A stretch of 64,000 nt of DNA from Micavibrio sp. TMED2 (GCA_002168225.1 NHBH01000009.1:691609-755608); one strand, 5' to 3'. Shown: positions 44,450 to 54,315, numbered from the stretch's first letter. Made by a program: numbers and translations. The notes: generated from the letters alone by a model not told the origin.

Positions 44450-45235
44450 TTATTCAAAGTAGCTGATCCGCTTTTCTGGCGGCAGGATCGTATTCAGCAG
44501 CATTTCCAGTCGGCGCGGGTTTTCCTGCCGGGCAATCGAGGCCGCACCAACCGCAAAGATGCGCTTGGTCAGGTTGTCCTCATTGGCATTCCGCTCGAGC
44601 TTGCCGGCGAGCGGGGTCAGCATCATGGTGCCCAGCACCGCACCGTAGAAGGTGGTCAGAAGTGCGACCGCCATCGCGGGGCCAATGGTCGAGGGGTCTT
44701 CAAGGTTTGCCAGCATCTGCACCAGACCAACCAGCGTACCGATCAGGCCCATGGCCGGGGCCACCTCTGCCGATCGCTTGATAATCGAAATCGCCCGCTG
44801 GGTGCGGCTGTGATCCGCTTCGATCTCGCTGTTCAGGACCTGCTCGATATCATCACCGGGAATGCCGTCGACAATCAGACCGATCGATTTGAACAGGAAC
44901 GGGTTGCCGCGCAGGTCGCCGAGACGGCTTTCGAGCGACAGTGGGCCGCTTTTGCGTGCCTGCTCGGACAGTTCAATCATCTGGGTGCCAATGACAACCG
45001 GATCACTGACCTTCTTGAAAACCGCATTGTTCAACAGCCGTGGCGTCACCTTCAGTTCGCTGCCTGCAAAGGAAACAGCGGTCACGGCCATCGTGCCGAG
45101 TATCACGATCAGGACCGATGGCAGGTTGAAGAATGAGCCGATAGAGCCACCGCTCATAATTGCGCCAACAATAAGGGCAAAGGCGAAAATCAGGCCCAAT
45201 ACGGTTGTTAAATCAATAGTTCTGCGTTCGATCAT
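44450..45235 (-). CDS. motA: MotA flagellar stator protein
   Basis: 261 aa. Four membrane segments (about residues 8-28, 32-52, 150-172, 182-205), a large cytoplasmic loop with the torque-generating basic and acidic residues in EQARKSGPLSLESR, and the PAMGLIGTLVGLVQML and TTFYGAVLGTMML stretches of the ion channel. It resembles the PomA/MotA branch; ion specificity cannot be read from MotA alone. motB is not in this window. Confidence 0.93.
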   Translation of the reverse strand: MIERRTIDLTTVLGLIFAFALIVGAIMSGGSIGSFFNLPSVLIVILGTMAVTAVSFAGSELKVTPRLLNNAVFKKVSDPVVIGTQMIELSEQARKSGPLSLESRLGDLRGNPFLFKSIGLIVDGIPGDDIEQVLNSEIEADHSRTQRAISIIKRSAEVAPAMGLIGTLVGLVQMLANLEDPSTIGPAMAVALLTTFYGAVLGTMMLTPLAGKLERNANEDNLTKRIFAVGAASIARQENPRRLEMLLNTILPPEKRISYFE

Positions 45236-45353
45236 GATCGGCGTTTGCCCCAGATTTGCCGGTGTCGGGTTCTTGTTGCGCCCAACTCGGTTGACATCGG
45301 TTTTGCCAGCTTCAATTCATGCCCCCTCAACTGACGTCAAATCGGGCTGGCGG

Positions 45354-45370
45354 TGCCACCTCTTGTGGCA
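45354..45370. other. Intercistronic hairpin between fliN and motA
   Basis: Arms tgccac (45354-45359) and gtggca (45365-45370) with a 5-nt loop, 12 nt after the fliN stop and about 120 nt before the motA start. No T-run. Could protect or attenuate the transcript. Confidence 0.35.
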
Positions 45371-45382
45371 GATGCGGATAGT

Positions 45383-45730
45383 TTACGTGGCCCGGTCGGA
45401 TTTGATGATCTCAGTCATGGTGACGCCGAGACGATCCTCAACCACCACAACCTCACCACGGGCAACCAGACGGTTGTTCACATAGATGTCGATCGGCTCA
45501 CCGACCTTGCGGTCGAGTTCCACAACAGCGCCACGACCCAGTTTCAGCAACTGGCTGACCTGCATGGAGGATTTGCCGAGTACAGCGGAAATCTGCACCG
45601 GGATATCGTAGATCGCATCGAGTTCCTTGGTCTGGCCGGGATTGCTGCTGCCACCGCTGCCCATATTGTCATCGAGTGCTTTGGTTACGGCATCCAGATC
45701 CTGGAGGGCCAGATCGTTTTCATCAGACAT
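45383..45730 (-). CDS. fliN: FliN flagellar switch protein
   Basis: 115 aa. SpoA domain in the C-terminal half: YDIPVQISAVLGKSSMQVSQ, LLKLGRGAVVELDRKVGEPI, DIYVNNRLVARGEVVVVEDR and GVTMTEI. FliN is part of the cytoplasmic C-ring with FliG and FliM and binds FliH. Its start overlaps the fliH stop (TAATG). Confidence 0.94.
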   Translation of the reverse strand: MSDENDLALQDLDAVTKALDDNMGSGGSSNPGQTKELDAIYDIPVQISAVLGKSSMQVSQLLKLGRGAVVELDRKVGEPIDIYVNNRLVARGEVVVVEDRLGVTMTEIIKSDRAT

Positions 45731-46719
45731 TATACGGCTCCTTCATCAACCGGCCGATTGGGATCATCGGTTTCCGGTGGTGCACTATCATCTTGTTGGT
45801 CATTACCAGATACATCTTCCTGCACCAATTCTGCGTCCTTGTCTGCGTCTGCAGAAGTGGTAGCCGGTTGATGGCCCAATTCACGGGCAATATGTGACGG
45901 TTCTTCCGCTATTTTGGCGGCCAACCAGTCGGGTAAGGTGGAAAAATCGGGTTTTTCCGCCGCCGGTGTGTCTTCAACTGCGGTGAAGGCAACGGGTGAC
46001 GGACCGGGATCGCGAATCAAATCAGCGGCATCCGGGGCCTGATCAGCCTCGTGATGATCGAGGATGCTGTCGGCTGCTGCCGTGGCCAGCGCTTGTTCGG
46101 CGGCCTGTTCCACGGCCTTCCAGATACGGTCAACCAGCATGTTGGCCCCGCCATCGGCCCAGCTCGCCCGACAATCGCTTGGCCCCAGCGTCTTGTCCTC
46201 GACAATCTTGACCCGCTCGGTCAGACCGCGGGACACCAGCATGTCATTGAGGTCATTGCGGACGGTATTGGCCGTGCCGACCGGGACGGCGATCAGGATT
46301 TCCCGCTCATCGGAATGGTCATTCAATACATCGCGGGCGAAGCGGCCCAGCTGTTCGATCTTTCCCTGTTCAACCAGCACGGGAAACAGCCGGCGTGCCA
46401 CGACCATGGCGCCGTCAATGATCTGGCGTTCGAGATTGCGGCGCTCATTGCTGTCTGTCTGCAGCATGTAGTCAAGCACCCGCGCCATGTGCTGCAGGGC
46501 GGCTGAGGTCTGGTCTTGCGCCATGGCCTCAGCGGTCTGCTTGCCAGCGGCGATACCCTGTTCAAAGGCTTCCTCGCGGGCACGGCGCAGCTCATCCAGC
46601 GTCACACCCGGCGGGGGTGGCACTTCCGGCTCGGCCTGTTCCGCAGTCTCCTGGTCAGGCTCAAGGTCGTCCTCGATCGGTGGATCGAAGATGGCATTGT
46701 CGAACATGAACTTTTTCAT
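45730..46719 (-). CDS. fliH: FliH-like export regulator
   Basis: 329 aa from ATG 46719 (MKKFMFDNAIFD); the open frame upstream of it lies inside fliG and is not coding. The N-terminus is acidic and Pro-rich, followed by a long helix (LRRAREEAFEQGIAAGKQTAEAM, with GxxxG-like spacing) and a C-terminal domain VARRLFPVLVEQGKIEQLGRF typical of FliH/YscL. Beyond about residue 235 a long Asp/Ala/Pro-rich tail is extra compared with enterobacterial FliH (about 235 aa). FliH holds FliI and docks it to FliN. The gene order fliF-fliG-fliH-fliN supports the call. Confidence 0.85.
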   Translation of the reverse strand: MKKFMFDNAIFDPPIEDDLEPDQETAEQAEPEVPPPPGVTLDELRRAREEAFEQGIAAGKQTAEAMAQDQTSAALQHMARVLDYMLQTDSNERRNLERQIIDGAMVVARRLFPVLVEQGKIEQLGRFARDVLNDHSDEREILIAVPVGTANTVRNDLNDMLVSRGLTERVKIVEDKTLGPSDCRASWADGGANMLVDRIWKAVEQAAEQALATAAADSILDHHEADQAPDAADLIRDPGPSPVAFTAVEDTPAAEKPDFSTLPDWLAAKIAEEPSHIARELGHQPATTSADADKDAELVQEDVSGNDQQDDSAPPETDDPNRPVDEGAV

Positions 46720-46771
46720 ATTGCTCACGAGATGCCCGGTCCTGTTCCTGTGCCCATAGCCATATTCATCA

Positions 46772-47815
46772 TCAATACAGCAACTGATCGTCGCCCTTGC
46801 CATCGGCAATGACGATTTCGCCCTTGTCCGCCAGTTCCTTGGCGGTATTGACGAGAAGCTGCTGGGCGTCGTCCACATCGCGGACACGTACCGGGCCCAT
46901 CGCCTGCATGTCCTCGCGCAGGATCTTGGCCGCGCGTTCGGACATGTTCGAGAAGAACAGGTCGCGCAGGGTTTCGCTCGCACCTTTCATCGCCAGTGCC
47001 AGTTTGGTCTTGTCGACGGTACGGATAAGCGCCTGGGCACCAGCCGGATCGAGATTGCCAAGATCCTCGAAGGTGAACATGAGCGCCTTGATGCGCTCGG
47101 CGCTGTCGCGGTTGCGTTCCTCGAGGGCACCGAGGAAGCGGGCCTCGGAGGCGCGGTCGAGGAAGTTGAAGATATCGGCCATCATCTCGTGGCTGTCACG
47201 GCGGGTCGCGCGGGCCAGGTTCGACATGAACTCGTTGCGCAGGGTGCGCTCGACATCGTCGAGAACCTCTTTCTGGACGTTCTCCATGCGCAGCATCCGC
47301 ATGATGACTTCCATGGCGAAGCTCTCGGGCAGCAGTGCGATAACCCGCGCGGCGTTGTCCGGGCGGATTTTCGAGAGCACGACGGCAACGGTCTGCGGAT
47401 ACTCGTTCTTCAGGTAGTTGGCGAGGACCTGCTCGTTCACGTTGCTCAGCTTGTCCCACATGGTACGACCGGCAGGACCGCGAATTTCCTCCATGATCGA
47501 GGAAACCTTGTCCGCGCCCAGTACCTTGGTCAGCAGGCGTTCGGTGCTGTCGATGGTGCCGACGAGAGAACCGGTATCGGAGATTTTCTCGGCAAACTCC
47601 ATATAGAGTTTCTCGACCTGACTGGCATGGATCGAGCCGAGATTGGCCATCACCTGCGACAGCTCCTTGATCTCCTCATCATCCATATAGGAGAGCAGGG
47701 TAGCCGTATGCTCGTCACTCAAGGACAGCGTCAGAACGGCAGCCTTCTCCGGGCCGGACAGTTCCTTGACCTGTTCCTTTGGTGTGCCGTCTTCATTCAG
47801 TGCGACTTCGGACAT
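46772..47815 (-). CDS. fliG: FliG flagellar motor switch protein
   Basis: 347 aa from ATG 47815 ([10 protein letters not shown]), preferred because AAGG lies about 8 nt upstream; a start at 47833 adds six residues and has no ribosome site. Contains [40 protein letters not shown] (middle domain) and the C-terminal torque helix [19 protein letters not shown] and [20 protein letters not shown]. FliG links the MS ring to the C ring and interacts with MotA. Follows fliF by 100 nt. Confidence 0.95.
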   Translation of the reverse strand: MSEVALNEDGTPKEQVKELSGPEKAAVLTLSLSDEHTATLLSYMDDEEIKELSQVMANLGSIHASQVEKLYMEFAEKISDTGSLVGTIDSTERLLTKVLGADKVSSIMEEIRGPAGRTMWDKLSNVNEQVLANYLKNEYPQTVAVVLSKIRPDNAARVIALLPESFAMEVIMRMLRMENVQKEVLDDVERTLRNEFMSNLARATRRDSHEMMADIFNFLDRASEARFLGALEERNRDSAERIKALMFTFEDLGNLDPAGAQALIRTVDKTKLALAMKGASETLRDLFFSNMSERAAKILREDMQAMGPVRVRDVDDAQQLLVNTAKELADKGEIVIADGKGDDQLLY

Positions 47816-47915
47816 CTCGACGCCTTCATTCAACTTTGGCTGACAACCGATGTGTCAGCCCGATTTTTCTCACATTGCCATCCACTCAGGCTAACCCAGG
47901 CGGACGATAATATCC

Positions 47916-49577
47916 TCAAGATTCCCGTCCCTCGTACAGCCAGTTGCGCAGGATCGCGACGGCTTCCTCAGGGTGTTTCTCGACAATCTCGCCAATCTTG
48001 CGCAACGACGAGGCGCGAACACGCCCCTCGACCTGCGAGATATTGATCATCTGTTCAAGCTGGCTCTCGACATCGCCGAGATCGCCATCCTCGCCACCGG
48101 GGCCGGTCAGGGCCTGCATATCGCCGGACTGATCGGTCAGCAGGCCGATATCATCCGGTCCGCCAGCGGTTGCCGTGGCCGGGGTCAGCAGGCGATTGAC
48201 CATCGGGCGGACAATCAGCAACAGCACCAGCACCGCAACCAGCGCCAGGATCAGAATTTCGCTCAGACGACGCAGCTCGACGATCGGAATACCGAACAGC
48301 TTGCCGGCATCCGGATCGGGGAACAGCAGCGGATCACGCTCGAATTGCAGGTTCTCAACGACGATGCTGTCGCCACGTTCCTGGCTGAAGCCAACCGCTG
48401 CCTGGGCCAGACGGCCAAGGGCATCGAGTTCATCCTGTGTCCGGGGCTGGTAGACCTGATTGCCATCGGCATCGGTGACATAGGTGCCGTCAACCAGTAC
48501 CGAGATGTTCAGACGGCGTATCTGGCCGACCTGACGGACCACCATGCGTTCGGTGCGTGGCACCTCGCGGTTGGTGGTGACTTCCTCACGGCTCTCACGG
48601 GTGAAGGCTGAGGCATTCGGACCGGCAAGCGGATCGGCATTCGGAATATTCTCCTCAACCGTTACCGGCTCCGGGCCTTCAAATTCATTGCTCTCGCGGC
48701 TTTCCACCACTTCCTGATCACTGGCAACGAAGATATTCTCGGTGTCGAAAATCACTTCGTTCTCGGTCACCCGGTCAAAATCCATATCAGCCGAGAGCTG
48801 GATACGGGCATTGCCGACACCTACCTTCGGGAAGATCACGTCCTCGATCTTGTTGATCAGTTCCCGCTCACGGGCACGGCGGCGATCTTCGGTCTCGCTC
48901 ATCACACCGGCGAGGCTGTTCTCATCGCTCGGGCTGGCCAGCATCTGGCCCTTGCTGTCGCTGACGGCAACCTGGCCGGGATCGAGATCAGGGATCGAGA
49001 AGGCGACAACCTGCTGGATGGCGGAAATGGCTTCGCGGTCAAGCTGGGCGCCCTGTTCCAGTTCGAGGAACACGCTGGCGCGCGGCTGCTGGCGATCGCG
49101 TTCGAAGATACGGCGCTGGGGTAGCACCAGATGGACACGGGTGCGGCGCACATCATCCATGGAGGCGATGGTCATTTCCAGCTCACCCTGCAGGGCGCGC
49201 ACTTCGTTGATGTTCAGAACCTTGGTGGTCACACCGAGGCCGGGTGGATCGTCGAACAGCTGGCTGAAGCCAACGGAACCACCGGTCGGCAGGCCATTCT
49301 GGGCCAGCTGCATGCGCAGCCTGCCGACCTGATCATTCGGCACGGAAATCCGGCGACCGTCGACGCTGATCTTGTACGGCACATTGGTGGCATCGAGCTG
49401 TTGGGTGATTGCCCCGGCATCTGCGGCCTGCAGGTCATCAAACAGCAGCGAAAACTCCGGCGTGGCGAGACGCGTGGAGATATAGATGAAGAAAATCAGC
49501 AATCCGACAGAGATGCCGGTCAGCACCGCGATGCGTGGCAGACCAAGATTGCGTATGGTTTCCAAAAAATTATTCAC
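47916..49577 (-). CDS. fliF: FliF MS-ring protein
   Basis: 553 aa from GTG 49577 (VNNFLETIRNLG), with GGGCGGGA about 6 nt upstream; another GTG six codons earlier is less well placed. Two membrane segments (about residues 16-37 and 432-452) bracket a large periplasmic region with ring-building motifs (FSLLFDDLQAADAGAITQQL, DNEVR-like NINEVRALQGELEMTIASMD). FliF forms the base ring on which the flagellum is built. First gene of the fliFGHN unit and preceded by a sigma-54-type promoter. Confidence 0.95.
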   Translation of the reverse strand: MNNFLETIRNLGLPRIAVLTGISVGLLIFFIYISTRLATPEFSLLFDDLQAADAGAITQQLDATNVPYKISVDGRRISVPNDQVGRLRMQLAQNGLPTGGSVGFSQLFDDPPGLGVTTKVLNINEVRALQGELEMTIASMDDVRRTRVHLVLPQRRIFERDRQQPRASVFLELEQGAQLDREAISAIQQVVAFSIPDLDPGQVAVSDSKGQMLASPSDENSLAGVMSETEDRRRARERELINKIEDVIFPKVGVGNARIQLSADMDFDRVTENEVIFDTENIFVASDQEVVESRESNEFEGPEPVTVEENIPNADPLAGPNASAFTRESREEVTTNREVPRTERMVVRQVGQIRRLNISVLVDGTYVTDADGNQVYQPRTQDELDALGRLAQAAVGFSQERGDSIVVENLQFERDPLLFPDPDAGKLFGIPIVELRRLSEILILALVAVLVLLLIVRPMVNRLLTPATATAGGPDDIGLLTDQSGDMQALTGPGGEDGDLGDVESQLEQMINISQVEGRVRASSLRKIGEIVEKHPEEAVAILRNWLYEGRES

Positions 49578-50007
49578 GTTCGATCCCGCCCTCACACGTA
49601 TCTGACAAATCTATCTTGCAAACGTTGTGCCGACTTGGGTGCGTTATTGCAGGCAAATGCCCGCAAAATTACAATTCACATAGCATAGGCGGCATTTTTT
49701 GCCTAGCGCGGTCAAGTGAAAAGCAAGGGAAATCCTGACTTTGCGCCTGCTGTGCTCTCTGCGTCGCGAAAAACTCGATTCCCTGCGAGTCGAAATTCCA
49801 AATGCGACGGGCGTCTGAGCTTCTCGCAATCGGAAGCTCCAGTCAGCTTGATCGACAGGATGCTGAATCCAGCCATGAGTCGCAAGCGTTATGTGTTCCG
49901 CCCAACCGACATTGCCGATTGGTTATAATGTTATCGAAAACCGCGGTTTCATTGACGAAACGCCATAGAGATACTATTTTAAAAAGAACAGAAAGTGGAG
50001 AGCGTCA
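49578..50007. other. Divergent gap between fliF and FlaG-like gene
   Basis: 430 nt without a credible gene. It contains the fliF promoter (49617-49632), a nested inverted repeat (actcg/cgagt within gtcgc/gcgac, about 49763-49807) and, before the gene at 50008, a TATAAT hexamer (49924-49929) without a clear -35 element. Confidence 0.5.
49617..49632 (-). promoter_or_regulatory. Sigma-54 promoter for fliF operon
   Basis: On the minus strand CGGCACA (-24 element) and TTGCA (-12 element) with the 4-nt spacing of the RpoN consensus; the invariant GG and GC are both present. It lies 40 nt upstream of the fliF start. Confidence 0.65.
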
Positions 50008-50643
50008 ATGAGTGATGGTCTGAATATCAGTGCGGCAGCGACTTTTCGCCCGCCGGAGCCAAGCAGCAACCAGAGTCGGCTGTCGACAACGACACAGCAG
50101 GTCGACAACACAGTCGTGGATCTGGCCGATGCCACCTATATCAGCCCGGTGGCTGAGCTTGATGTGGATACCAGTCTGGTCCTGTATCGGTTCCGTGACA
50201 CGGCAACCGGCGATGTGACCCGACAGTTTCCATCTGATGGGCGGATTGCTTCCTATCAGAATGGTACGGCGATTTCGCCAACCGAGCTTTCTAGCTTCTT
50301 TGCCAACGTGGCACCATCCGATGGTTCTGCGGCAGCAGAGCAGAATGCCAATGCGGTTGAGCAACTCCAGACAGCGCCGGAACTGGCCCAGATCGCCCCG
50401 ACTACGGTTGAGGCGGATACAAGCGTTGCCACAGCTGGTCCTGAAGCGCCGACAGCGTCAGATATCAGTGGCCCGTCTGTCGCGACGGATACCACAACAA
50501 CCAGCGCAGTACCTGAGGCACCTGTGACCCAAACCGTGGTCAGTGGCCAGCCAGCAAACGGGGTCAGCGATGTAACCGATACCGGCACTGACGCCAGTGC
50601 GGTCGGTGAGGGCGAGATCAGAACCCTGGCGACCAGCAGCTAG
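50008..50643 (+). CDS. FlaG-like protein with Thr/Ala-rich tail
   Basis: 211 aa, GGAGAG about 6 nt before ATG 50008. Residues about 44-78 match the FlaG pattern of two strands and a conserved Arg-Gln motif: VDTSLVLYRFRDTATGDVTR then QFPSD, compare the usual D-TGEVIRQIP. Unlike standard FlaG (about 120 aa) the C-terminus from residue 105 on is a long, disordered Thr/Ala/Ser/Val-rich tail. FlaG proteins influence filament length and are usually beside flagellins or the filament cap. It sits between fliF and flgL, closed by a terminator. The assignment is by motif only. Confidence 0.6.
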   Translation: MSDGLNISAAATFRPPEPSSNQSRLSTTTQQVDNTVVDLADATYISPVAELDVDTSLVLYRFRDTATGDVTRQFPSDGRIASYQNGTAISPTELSSFFANVAPSDGSAAAEQNANAVEQLQTAPELAQIAPTTVEADTSVATAGPEAPTASDISGPSVATDTTTTSAVPEAPVTQTVVSGQPANGVSDVTDTGTDASAVGEGEIRTLATSS

Positions 50644-50665
50644 ATCAGTCTGAAACAGACAAAGA

Positions 50666-50694
50666 AAAACGGAGCCGATCGGCTCCGTTTTTTT
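50666..50694. terminator. Bidirectional terminator
   Basis: A perfect 26-nt palindrome (50666-50691) centred on cggagccgatcggctccg, with A-run on one side and T-run on the other. It ends both the FlaG-like gene (stop at 50643) and, on the other strand, flgL (stop at 50713). Confidence 0.9.
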
Positions 50695-50712
50695 ATGGCT
50701 TGTTGCCAGCGT

Positions 50713-51921
50713 TTATAGATAGCTGCTGAGGCGCAGATTGCGAAGCTGGCCAATAATCGAATAGGAGGCTTCCAGCTGCGCCTGACGCTGGAACAGGTCG
50801 GTTGCGACCTTTGCCGGATCGACATCCTCGACCTCAGAGAGAGAAATCTCGGTAAAGGTCTGAATTTCGATATTCCGTTCTTCCTGGCGGGCGACAAAAG
50901 CCTGTGTCTCACCAAGTTTCAGAACTTCAGTCTGCAGCTTTTCCTGCCCTTGCTTGAGCAGCGCCAGACCCCGGTTATAGACTTCAATCACATCAGTCTG
51001 GTTGGTTTCGTTGATTGCGCCACCTGTTGGTTGCAGGAGAGCAAACAGACTTAGGCCTTTGAGTACATCTTCAAAGCCGCTGGTGGTGGTTGATGCCGGA
51101 TCAACGATGACCGAATTATAGGTAACGCTGACATTCTCGGATACTTCGGCATTCAGATAAACCGAGCCGGTACCGGAAGCATTGATATCACCATTGTACC
51201 ATGAGCTGGAATTGGCTGGTACACCGGCATTTGGCGTAGCTGCATCAGCCGCGGCAAGACCGCCCGGCAGACCATCCGGCACCGGGGAACTGCCATCGAA
51301 GATATAGTCGAGGCGCTTCATCACCCGATCTGCGCCAGCAACGGCAGGACCAGCACCAGCATCAATGCCAACATTGGTAACGCCGGTAGCCGGATCACTC
51401 AGCAGGCTGAAGTAATTATCAACGCCTGCATCAGGCACGGCAGCATCGTCGAAGAAACCGAAAACCGGAGGGCGTTCTTCACCAGCAATGACATTGGCAC
51501 CGGTGGTGCCCCGACCGCCAAAGATATAGCGTCCGTCATATTGGGTATTCATCAGGCCAATGGCCTCACGAACATACGCTTCGAAGGTATTGTTGATCAG
51601 GGCAAAATTCGGATCAGCGCCATTCAATTCCTGCGTCAGGTCAACAATGGCATCGTTCAGGGTATCATCGAGCGCATTCAGCGTATTGACCTGACTTTGC
51701 AGGATAAGATTGGTGCGGCTGATTGAGACTTCGTACCGGCTGTAGGTTGTCAGCGTGGAGCGAAACTCAAGAGACTTGCGGGCACTGATCCCGAGACCGG
51801 AAAAGCGATCGGTCTTTTTACCGGTTCCTGATTGCCAGACGAGTTGATCGATATCCCGTTGCAGACGCCCGAGATTGGTCTGGAGATTTTTGGTTTGTAG
51901 CGAAGTGGACAGGATAGACAT
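50713..51921 (-). CDS. flgL: FlgL hook-filament junction protein
   Basis: 402 aa. Starts MSILSTSLQTKNLQTNLGRL and has the flagellin-like N-terminal helices (SRYEVSISRTNLILQSQVNT), the segment DGRYIFGGRGTTG, and a C-terminal helical end (QAQLEASYSIIGQLRNLRLS). It forms the junction between FlgK and the filament. Lies 30 nt after flgK, same operon. Confidence 0.93.
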   Translation of the reverse strand: MSILSTSLQTKNLQTNLGRLQRDIDQLVWQSGTGKKTDRFSGLGISARKSLEFRSTLTTYSRYEVSISRTNLILQSQVNTLNALDDTLNDAIVDLTQELNGADPNFALINNTFEAYVREAIGLMNTQYDGRYIFGGRGTTGANVIAGEERPPVFGFFDDAAVPDAGVDNYFSLLSDPATGVTNVGIDAGAGPAVAGADRVMKRLDYIFDGSSPVPDGLPGGLAAADAATPNAGVPANSSSWYNGDINASGTGSVYLNAEVSENVSVTYNSVIVDPASTTTSGFEDVLKGLSLFALLQPTGGAINETNQTDVIEVYNRGLALLKQGQEKLQTEVLKLGETQAFVARQEERNIEIQTFTEISLSEVEDVDPAKVATDLFQRQAQLEASYSIIGQLRNLRLSSYL

Positions 51922-51951
51922 CTTCTGATGCTCCTTTATTCAAAATCTACG

Positions 51952-53670
51952 TTAAACAACGGACAGCAAGTCATCAAACAACTGTCGGATCGTCGTTATA
52001 ATCTGGCTTGAGGCGGTATAGGCAGCCTCAATCTCAATCAATCGAGCCAGTTCTTGGTCGATATTAACCCCGGTCGTGCCGAGCAGCTCATTTTCTACCT
52101 GTTCCTGAATGTAGCTCTCGGAATCCAGTCTCTGATTTATACCATCCAGCTGGTTGGCCTGAAAGGCTACAATCGAGTTTGTGTAACTCTCCACAGAGCT
52201 GCGGTTTTCCAGACGGGTAGACAAGCCATCATTGGCACCGACACCTCTGGTACGATAACCGAACTGTGCCGGGCCACCGGCACCAAACAGTGCCGCGTTG
52301 GACATGTCAGTGCTGCTGGCCAGAAAGACCTCGTCAATTACCCGCTGGATCAGCGAGCCATCTGAATCAAGAAACTGCGGATCGCCGGTTATCGGGTCCG
52401 GGTTGCCTTCACCCGCATCAAGGAAGAATGTGCCCTGACGAACCAGAAACTGGTTGTTGAGGAAGGCGGCATTGACCTGAATACGACCGGCAAGACCAAC
52501 ATCCTGATTGTCGACAAGGGCGGCTGCGGCGAAGTCAAATTCATTGAAGGCCGGCGGCGGCAGGGCATTACCGGCAACCGCAGCATCGGCATAAGCCGTT
52601 GCCGAGCCGAGGGGAATACCCAGCGCAGTATCGCCGGGATCGACAAACAGCTCGTAGATCGACCGATCAAGAGGCGCATCGGCGTTCACATCGCGGATAG
52701 CGCCGAAACGGACCATCAGGTTGGTTGCCAGCTCATCAAGCTGTGCTTGCGCCTGAGGCAGAATTTCGTCTCGAACTTCAATTAGACCACCAAGCTTGCC
52801 ACCACTGAAGGATGAGGTGACATCGATATCCGGACCGCCGCCCGGCACGTCGATAATAATGCCGCCGAGCAGACCACTACCGGCACCCGGAGCAGGGATG
52901 GCCGGATCATAATAGGATTGCGGTGTGACGTTGCGGCGGGTGAAGGTCAGCTCGAAGGGCTGCTTTTCAAGCAAGGTCTTGCCATCGGTCAGGGAGATAA
53001 TCATCCGACCGTTGGTTTCCTCATAATAGCTGATGTCGATCTCTTCACTGAGGCTGTTGACCAGCGCATCACGCTTGTCCTTGAGGTCGCTGGAATCCCC
53101 GCCACCAGCCTGAACCAGTACGATCTCATCGCTGAGCAGGTGAATATCGGAGACCAGCTCATTGACCGTGTCGACGGTTTCCTCGATCGAGAGCTCGGCC
53201 TGACGCCGTTCCTCCTGAATCAGATCGGTCATCTGGTTCAGCTCTTCGGTAAAGCGCTGGGCGGTTTGCAGTACCTGCAGGTGGAGAAGATTATCCTCAG
53301 GCTCAAGTGCGGCCTGCCGGAACGCATCCTCAAGCTCGCCAAGCAGCGCGCCGATGGAGTTCTCGTCTGACGGGTTGCCAAAAGCGACCTCTACCCGGGA
53401 AAGGCTGACACTTGTCTGCTCAAGCGATGTGGTCACTGAGTTCTGAAAACGGGACTGCCGCAACAGCTCTACCGGCACAAACCGGTCGACACCATTGCCG
53501 TAGACGCCACCACCCTGGGTGCCATAGACGATGCTGCTGCGCGAGAGCACCTTCTTGGTATAGCCGGGCGTCTCTACGTTCGCGATGTTGCGCGCAACGA
53601 CATCGAGATCACGGGAATTTACATACAGCGAGGTATTTGCCGCATAGAGCGCTGTTGTAAGGCCTGCCAT
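51952..53670 (-). CDS. flgK: FlgK hook-associated protein 1
   Basis: 572 aa. N-terminal rod-like signature: LYVNSRDLDVVARNIANVET then PGYTKK, and a C-terminus YTASSQIITTIRQLFDDLL typical of hook-associated proteins. Exported through the flagellar system, without a Sec signal. It joins the hook to FlgL and the filament. First gene of flgK-flgL with its own sigma-54-type promoter. Confidence 0.95.
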   Translation of the reverse strand: MAGLTTALYAANTSLYVNSRDLDVVARNIANVETPGYTKKVLSRSSIVYGTQGGGVYGNGVDRFVPVELLRQSRFQNSVTTSLEQTSVSLSRVEVAFGNPSDENSIGALLGELEDAFRQAALEPEDNLLHLQVLQTAQRFTEELNQMTDLIQEERRQAELSIEETVDTVNELVSDIHLLSDEIVLVQAGGGDSSDLKDKRDALVNSLSEEIDISYYEETNGRMIISLTDGKTLLEKQPFELTFTRRNVTPQSYYDPAIPAPGAGSGLLGGIIIDVPGGGPDIDVTSSFSGGKLGGLIEVRDEILPQAQAQLDELATNLMVRFGAIRDVNADAPLDRSIYELFVDPGDTALGIPLGSATAYADAAVAGNALPPPAFNEFDFAAAALVDNQDVGLAGRIQVNAAFLNNQFLVRQGTFFLDAGEGNPDPITGDPQFLDSDGSLIQRVIDEVFLASSTDMSNAALFGAGGPAQFGYRTRGVGANDGLSTRLENRSSVESYTNSIVAFQANQLDGINQRLDSESYIQEQVENELLGTTGVNIDQELARLIEIEAAYTASSQIITTIRQLFDDLLSVV

Positions 53671-53711
53671 TCTTGCTTCTCCAAATCATAGCAAAACACT
53701 GATTATGTCAC

Positions 53712-53727
53712 TGCAAGAACCGGGCCA
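53712..53727 (-). promoter_or_regulatory. Sigma-54 promoter for flgK-flgL
   Basis: TGGCCCG-GTTC-TTGCA on the minus strand, an almost perfect RpoN consensus with correct spacing, about 42 nt upstream of flgK ATG. Confidence 0.8.
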
Positions 53728-53865
53728 TAATTCAAATGGCAGTTTGCCGGGATTTTTTATCTGGAGGCGGATCAGAAGTCGGGAAAGAGCCCGGCAAATT
53801 GGACCATGCAGGCAAAAAATGCCGCCAACTCTCTGTCGGGCAAGGGGCGGTTCGTGCGGTCGGGT

Positions 53866-54315
53866 CTATGCCTGACTGTCAACCGATTGCTGTGGCATGA
53901 CGGGAGCGCCCTGACTGGCATCGGGCATTGGTGCACTTGCCATGGATCGCGGGCGCAATCCTTCAATGATCTGCTGGTTGATATCAATCAGCGCTTCAAG
54001 ATCGGCATCGCCATTCATGACCGCCTGTGTCTCACGCTCGACAAACAGGGAGAGGCTGATCAGCTGGGCTTTCAGCTCCTTGGGAAGCTGGTTACCGGCA
54101 TCAAGCAGGTCAACCCGGAAGACCGACCAGACATTGTTGTTCCAGAGCACAGCATCAACCAGCATTTTCTTATGATCGGCATTGGAGTTTGCCGTTGCGA
54201 AATGCTGGTCTGCCTTGACCAGTGCAGCCGTTACCTGGCCCAGCAGGCGGTACTCAATATCCCGGGGATTTTGGGTCGCATTCTGGTTTTGTTGATAGGC
54301 TGCATAGTTGCTCAT
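53866..54315 (-). CDS. flaF: FlaF flagellin synthesis factor
   Basis: 149 aa. All-helical FlaF family: YRLLGQVTAALVKAD, LVDAVLWNNNVWSVFRVDL, LKAQLISLSLFVERETQAVM, with an extra disordered Pro/Gln/Met tail of about 25 residues. FlaF promotes flagellin translation or secretion and counteracts FlbT in alphaproteobacteria. Its ATG overlaps the flbT stop (ATGA), so the two are translationally coupled. Confidence 0.92.
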   Translation of the reverse strand: MSNYAAYQQNQNATQNPRDIEYRLLGQVTAALVKADQHFATANSNADHKKMLVDAVLWNNNVWSVFRVDLLDAGNQLPKELKAQLISLSLFVERETQAVMNGDADLEALIDINQQIIEGLRPRSMASAPMPDASQGAPVMPQQSVDSQA

